Positions 7,008 to 9,516 of a DNA stretch of 9,516 nt are shown here, one piece after another. The position numbers and the translations under genes are program-made. This DNA is from an uncultured Bacillota bacterium (GTDB taxonomy: Bacteria; Bacillota_I; Bacilli_A; Erysipelotrichales; Erysipelotrichaceae). The DNA is taken from positions 1-9,516 of the forward strand of contig CASEHR010000118.1 in assembly GCA_949287785.1 (NCBI GenBank). Reading direction: 5' to 3'. Numbering within the stretch: position 1 is the stretch's first letter; each line of letters opens with the position of its first letter. Below the pieces are notes generated by a model that searched no databases, was not told the origin of the DNA, and saw nothing but the letters and a program-made list of their open reading frames with translations.

Positions 7008-7805
7008 ATGGCTAAATTAGATGGAAAGGTAGCTCTCATCACAGGTGCTGCCGCTGGACTTGGCGAGGGTATCGCCACTGTTTACGCATCATACGGTGCA
7101 AAATTGTGCATGGTCGACTTATCAAAAGATGTTGAAAAGACCGCAGAAAAATTAAGAAAAGAATACGGTGCAGAGATCATCACTTATGTCGGTAATGTCG
7201 CTGATCGCGCTCAGATGGAAGAAGCAGCGAAGATGACAGCTGAAAAATTCGGTGAATTGAACATCGCTTGCTGCAACGCCGGTGTTTGCCGTCTGGCACC
7301 ATTTGAAGAGATGACCGATGAAACACGTGATTTCCATATCGATGTCAATATCAAGGGTGTATGGAATACTTGTAAAGCAGTTATCCCTTACATGCTGAAA
7401 CAAGGTAAAGGCGCTATTGTCATCGCTTCTTCAGTTACCGGTGATATCGTTGCGGATGCTGGTGAAGCTGCTTACGCTATGACAAAAGCTGCCCTAGTCG
7501 GTCTGACGAAATGTCTTGCTGTTGAATATGCTGACCGCAATATCCGTGTCAACTGCTCGCAGCTCGGTTATGCTCGTACACCAATGGTCGAAAAGATGGC
7601 TGTTGAGTCAAATCCGGAAGATCCGGAAAAGGCAATCGCTGATATCGCTGTCGGCGTTCCGATGAAGAGACTTGCTAAGCCTACAGAAGTCGGTGAGTTA
7701 TTTGCATTCTTAGGCAGTGATGAATCAAGTTACCTGACCGGTTCACAGATCGTCATCGACGGCGGTTCAACACTTCCGGAAACGATGAGTATCGGTACAA
7801 ACTAA
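7008..7805 (+). CDS. ucpA: UcpA-like short-chain dehydrogenase/reductase
   Basis: This 265-residue classical SDR is expected to interconvert an alcohol and a ketone with a nicotinamide cofactor. Visible landmarks are TGAAAGLG (12-19, Rossmann glycine motif), Asp37 at the end of beta-2 (favouring NAD over NADP), NAG (90-92), Asn114, SSVTGD (catalytic Ser about 142) and Tyr156-x3-Lys160. Long stretches recall E. coli UcpA: GVCRL, RDFHID, NIKGVWN, SNPEDPE, DESSYLTG, VIDGGSTLPET. UcpA's physiological substrate is not settled. Two core motifs are altered here: CNAG for NNAG (residue 89 is Cys), and QLGY for the usual PGY at 185-188, so the conserved proline is lost. The gene is last in the operon, probably co-transcribed with the permeases, and followed by a hairpin. 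I infer that it acts on a compound imported by them. Family assignment is strong; orthology to UcpA is likely but the role is unproven. Confidence 0.9.
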   Translation: MAKLDGKVALITGAAAGLGEGIATVYASYGAKLCMVDLSKDVEKTAEKLRKEYGAEIITYVGNVADRAQMEEAAKMTAEKFGELNIACCNAGVCRLAPFEEMTDETRDFHIDVNIKGVWNTCKAVIPYMLKQGKGAIVIASSVTGDIVADAGEAAYAMTKAALVGLTKCLAVEYADRNIRVNCSQLGYARTPMVEKMAVESNPEDPEKAIADIAVGVPMKRLAKPTEVGELFAFLGSDESSYLTGSQIVIDGGSTLPETMSIGTN

Positions 7806-7836
7806 TTAACTGATAAAGCTAATTCCTATAAGAAGA

Positions 7837-7870
7837 AGGCGTGAGGAGATATGGTTCCCACGCCTATTTA
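7837..7870 (+). terminator. Probable terminator after ucpA-like gene
   Basis: AGGCGTG (7837-7843) pairs with CACGCCT (7859-7865), and the stem can continue with GGA/TCC (7845-7847 with 7856-7858) past one bulged base to an 8-base loop. The following tract TATTTAGT is only moderately T-rich, so termination may be imperfect. It starts 31 bases after the stop codon. Confidence 0.6.
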
Positions 7871-7960
7871 GTATATATCTAATTTGTGGCATCATGACAA
7901 AATGATGTCTGTAAAACATGATCGTTTTATTCTTTCGGATCGAAAAGCGCTGATGGTAGT

Positions 7961-8035
7961 TGATGCTTTATATCATCCGGGATCAGCTTTCGATTTGCAA
8001 ACGATCATCATCCCTAATATATGATAAAGCGATCA
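7961..8035. other. Nested inverted repeat, possible structured RNA or DNA element
   Basis: TGATGCTTTAT (7961-7971) pairs with ATAAAGC plus ATCA (8024-8030 and 8032-8035, one bulged G at 8031). After a 2-base bulge on the left, CAT (7974-7976) pairs with ATG (8021-8023). Inside, GGGAT (7979-7983) pairs with ATCCC (8010-8014), and a central CG-a-TTTGCAAA-CG is self-complementary. No T-run follows, so it is not a standard terminator. It lies upstream of the predicted V-ATPase promoter, so it would be transcribed only by read-through or from an unseen promoter. Confidence 0.4.
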
Positions 8036-8052
8036 TATTTTAATATTTGTCC

Positions 8053-8080
8053 GATCTGCATAGCAGATTTGTTATTTTGA
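8053..8080 (+). terminator. Small hairpin with T-rich tail, weak terminator candidate
   Basis: ATCTGC (8054-8059) and GCAGAT (8063-8068) form a 6-bp stem with a 3-base ATA loop, extendable by a G-T pair. It is followed by TTGTTATTTT. It lies just upstream of the predicted -35 box at 8084 and could insulate the V-ATPase operon from upstream read-through. Confidence 0.4.
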
Positions 8081-8083
8081 CCT

Positions 8084-8111
8084 TTGATTTTGCCCTTTTT
8101 AATGCTAGAAT
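8084..8111 (+). promoter_or_regulatory. Extended -10 promoter of the V-ATPase operon
   Basis: TTGATT (8084-8089) and TAGAAT (8106-8111) are separated by 16 bases, with TG at 8103-8104 forming an extended -10. The predicted start is near 8117-8119. That gives a leader of only about 16 bases, containing the RBS AAAGGGGG (8121-8128) ahead of the ATG at 8135. Confidence 0.65.
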
Positions 8112-8134
8112 GATACGGTTAAAGGGGGCAGTAT

Positions 8135-8446
8135 ATGGAACTTGAAGACGTTAAGAAACTTATTGCATTTGATAAAGAAACGATGCAGAAAGTAACTGAT
8201 GTTTACGATAAAAAGGCATCAGTCATCAAGGCGATCGCCAAGGAAAAAGATGAGATCGCTGAAAGTACTTGGCAGGATGTAGAGAAAAAAGTTCAGGAAA
8301 GAAAAGCAGAACTGGACCAAAAGATCGCTCAAGACAAGGTCGTCAGTGAAAGAGAATATGCCCGGATGGCTAAGGCCATGGAAGATAAATTCAACAGTAA
8401 AAAAGCGGAATGGGAGAAAGTATTATTTGACAACAGTGTCAAATAG
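8135..8446 (+). CDS. Coiled-coil protein, probable V-type ATPase peripheral-stalk (G/H-like) subunit
   Basis: This is a 103-residue, highly charged, Lys- and Glu-rich protein with no Cys, Pro or Gly. It is predicted to be almost entirely helical, with coiled-coil character from about residue 25 to 95 (DKKASVIKAIAKEKDEIAES and onward). That composition and length fit the G/H-type subunits, which pair with subunit E in the peripheral stalk of bacterial V/A-type ATPases. The position, immediately before subunit C in what starts as a V-ATPase operon, supports this, but such short coiled coils carry little family-specific sequence. It is preceded by a promoter and a clear RBS (AAAGGGGG). It could alternatively be a different short stalk component; the E subunit proper is about 190-200 residues and is therefore excluded. 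Confidence 0.65.
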   Translation: MELEDVKKLIAFDKETMQKVTDVYDKKASVIKAIAKEKDEIAESTWQDVEKKVQERKAELDQKIAQDKVVSEREYARMAKAMEDKFNSKKAEWEKVLFDNSVK

Positions 8447-8458
8447 TTTTAACTGGAT

Positions 8459-9496
8459 ATGGATGCTGTATTAAATGCCATGACGACAAAGACGAAGGCG
8501 ATCTATGCCAGACGTCTTAAAGATACCGACTACAATAACCTCGTCCAGAAAAGATCGGTCGCAGAGATCGCCTCTTATCTTAAAAATGAGACGTATTTCA
8601 AGGACAGTCTCGAAGGGATCAATGAGAAGGCTTTACACCGCGGACAGCTTGAGATCATCATCCGCAATGATCTGATCCTCAGGATATCGAAGATCCTGCG
8701 CTATGCATTCGGAACCAATACTTCCGGAATTTCCAAAGCGATCGTCGTACAGTCAGAGATTAACATGATCATGACGGTCATCAGATCGTTTGTGGTGCGA
8801 GATTATGATCAGATCGTCGCCAAACTGCCGGTCATCATCGAAAACCAGATCTGCTTCGATATGAAAGCGATCGTGGCCTGCAGAAGTTTTGATGAGCTTC
8901 TGGAAATTTTGAAGAATACACCGTATTACGCCTTAGTCAGCAAATATGCCCCGAAAGAGATGGATGACTTTGACTTTGTCGGAATCGAACAGGAGCTGCA
9001 TCGTTATTACTACGGTATGATGCAGAATTACGTCCGGGAAAGTTTTACAGGTGAAAGCCGGGAAGCTATCGAACAGCTTTTCAATACGGAAGTCGAACTC
9101 GACAATATTTCTAAGATCTATCGTCTTAAAAAATATTTCAACGCCAGTCCTGAAGTGATCAAATCATTGATCACGCCGATCTATTCGCGTTTTTCCAAAA
9201 AAGATATCGACGATATCATTGAACACACGGATGCTGATCATATCTTTGATCGCTTGCTGGCTTCAAGTTATAAGAGTTATATCAGGGAGAGTAATTTCCT
9301 GTATATCGAACATACGACCAAGATGATCAACTACAACATGGATCGCCATCAGATATTATTCAGCAGCGATCCTCGGCTTGTGTTGTATGCCTATATGTCT
9401 TTGATGGGTATTGAGATCGAAAATATCATCGATATCATTGAAGGTGTCCGTTACAAAGTGCCGGTCGATCAGATCAAGCGCATGCTTATATATTAG
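8459..9496 (+). CDS. ntpC: V-type ATPase subunit C (d / AC39 family)
   Basis: This complete 345-residue soluble, mainly helical protein matches the V/A-ATPase C (NtpC, eukaryotic d) subunit, usually about 330-350 residues. That subunit sits on the membrane rotor ring and couples it to the central stalk. Family-like features are the N-terminal RRLKDTDYNNLV followed by SYLKNETYF (39-47), the RNDLILRISKILRYA region (69-83), a second repeat beginning LFNTEVELDNISKIYRLKKYF (about 207-227), and the C-terminal RLVLYAYMSLMGIEIENI stretch. The start follows an in-frame TAA at 8450-8452. No convincing Shine-Dalgarno is seen, so translation may be coupled to the small gene 12 bases upstream. Whether the complete enzyme pumps H+ or Na+ cannot be told, because rotor and stator genes lie outside. 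Confidence 0.9.
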   Translation: MDAVLNAMTTKTKAIYARRLKDTDYNNLVQKRSVAEIASYLKNETYFKDSLEGINEKALHRGQLEIIIRNDLILRISKILRYAFGTNTSGISKAIVVQSEINMIMTVIRSFVVRDYDQIVAKLPVIIENQICFDMKAIVACRSFDELLEILKNTPYYALVSKYAPKEMDDFDFVGIEQELHRYYYGMMQNYVRESFTGESREAIEQLFNTEVELDNISKIYRLKKYFNASPEVIKSLITPIYSRFSKKDIDDIIEHTDADHIFDRLLASSYKSYIRESNFLYIEHTTKMINYNMDRHQILFSSDPRLVLYAYMSLMGIEIENIIDIIEGVRYKVPVDQIKRMLIY

Positions 9497-9501
9497 AGGA
9501 T

Positions 9502-9509
9502 AAGGGGGG
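9502..9509 (+). promoter_or_regulatory. RBS of the next gene, beyond the window
   Basis: AAGGGGGG sits 5 bases after the ntpC stop and close to the right edge with no start codon inside the window, so a further gene begins just outside. Given the context it is probably another V-ATPase subunit. Confidence 0.65.
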
Positions 9510-9516
9510 TAAGAAG

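Larger units (their letters stand above)
7866..8083. other. Gene-free, hairpin-rich spacer before the V-ATPase operon
   Basis: No credible gene is seen. The stretch holds several short inverted repeats: CATCAT/ATGATG (7890-7895 and 7902-7907, extendable by G-C and G-T pairs to 7888 and 7909), AAAAC/GTTTT (7913-7917 and 7924-7928, followed by ATTCTTT) and TTTCG/CGAAA (7933-7937 and 7941-7945). A larger nested structure at 7961-8035 and a hairpin at 8053-8069 are listed separately. AT-rich sequence yields weak hairpins by chance, so only the larger one stands out. Confidence 0.5.

Noticed and set aside
7902..8024. A 40-codon open frame (ATGATG start) in the spacer before the V-ATPase genes
   Set aside because: No ribosome binding site precedes it, the start lies in a hairpin arm, the end overlaps the nested inverted repeat, and the peptide shows no recognisable motif. 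It is probably chance.
8077..8111. TTGACC at 8077-8082 as the -35 box of the V-ATPase promoter
   Set aside because: The spacing to TAGAAT would be 23 bases, too long. TTGATT at 8084 with 16 bases fits better.
1..9516. CRISPR array, tRNA/rRNA genes, transposase, phage or toxin-antitoxin genes
   Set aside because: I looked for regularly spaced repeats, tRNA-like cloverleaf sequence and recognisable mobile-element or defence protein motifs and saw none.

Overview
The window looks like a chromosomal segment of a low-to-moderate G+C Gram-positive bacterium (Bacillota, plausibly Erysipelotrichia or a related gut lineage). The reasons are purine-rich AGGAGG-type ribosome binding sites, sigma-A-like promoters, a lipobox lipoprotein, a bacterial V-type ATPase locus, and M18 aminopeptidases of the ApeA and ApeB types found in clostridia. 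TGA is used as a stop, so the genetic code is standard. All supported genes are on the + strand. I see no rRNA, tRNA, CRISPR array, insertion sequence or phage gene. The taxonomic call is inference.

Region 1 (1-3981) is a tightly packed, probably translationally coupled operon. It holds an M18 aminopeptidase 1 (apeA, 5' end outside the window), an alkaline-phosphatase-superfamily (nucleotide pyrophosphatase/phosphodiesterase-like) enzyme, a small lipoprotein with a thioredoxin-like CxxC, and a divergent second M18 aminopeptidase (apeB-like). Adjacent genes overlap by 1 or 4 bases or are 1 base apart. A hairpin with a T-run at 3995-4028 ends the unit.

Region 2 (about 4050-7870) is a separate transcription unit. 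It has a good promoter (TTGAAA, 17 bp, TATAAC), a 13-base palindrome near the predicted transcription start, two direct repeats upstream and a strong RBS. It encodes two tandem, closely related 12-TM APC-superfamily permeases and a short-chain dehydrogenase very like E. coli UcpA. The layout suggests uptake of one or two related amino-acid-like compounds followed by an NAD-linked redox step; the substrate cannot be read from the sequence.

Region 3 (7806-8134) is a 329-base non-coding stretch with several potential hairpins, including a nested structure at 7961-8035, followed by an extended -10 promoter. Region 4 (8135 to the end) begins a V-type ATPase operon: a short coiled-coil protein that looks like a peripheral-stalk G/H-type subunit, then the complete subunit C (NtpC, d/AC39 family). 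A strong Shine-Dalgarno at the right edge shows that the operon continues.

The best leads are the permease-permease-UcpA cassette with its putative operator, the patchy nucleotide identity between the two permeases, the altered active-site motifs of the SDR and of the second M18 enzyme, and the structured spacer before the V-ATPase genes. I did not find a clearly new defence or mobile system.
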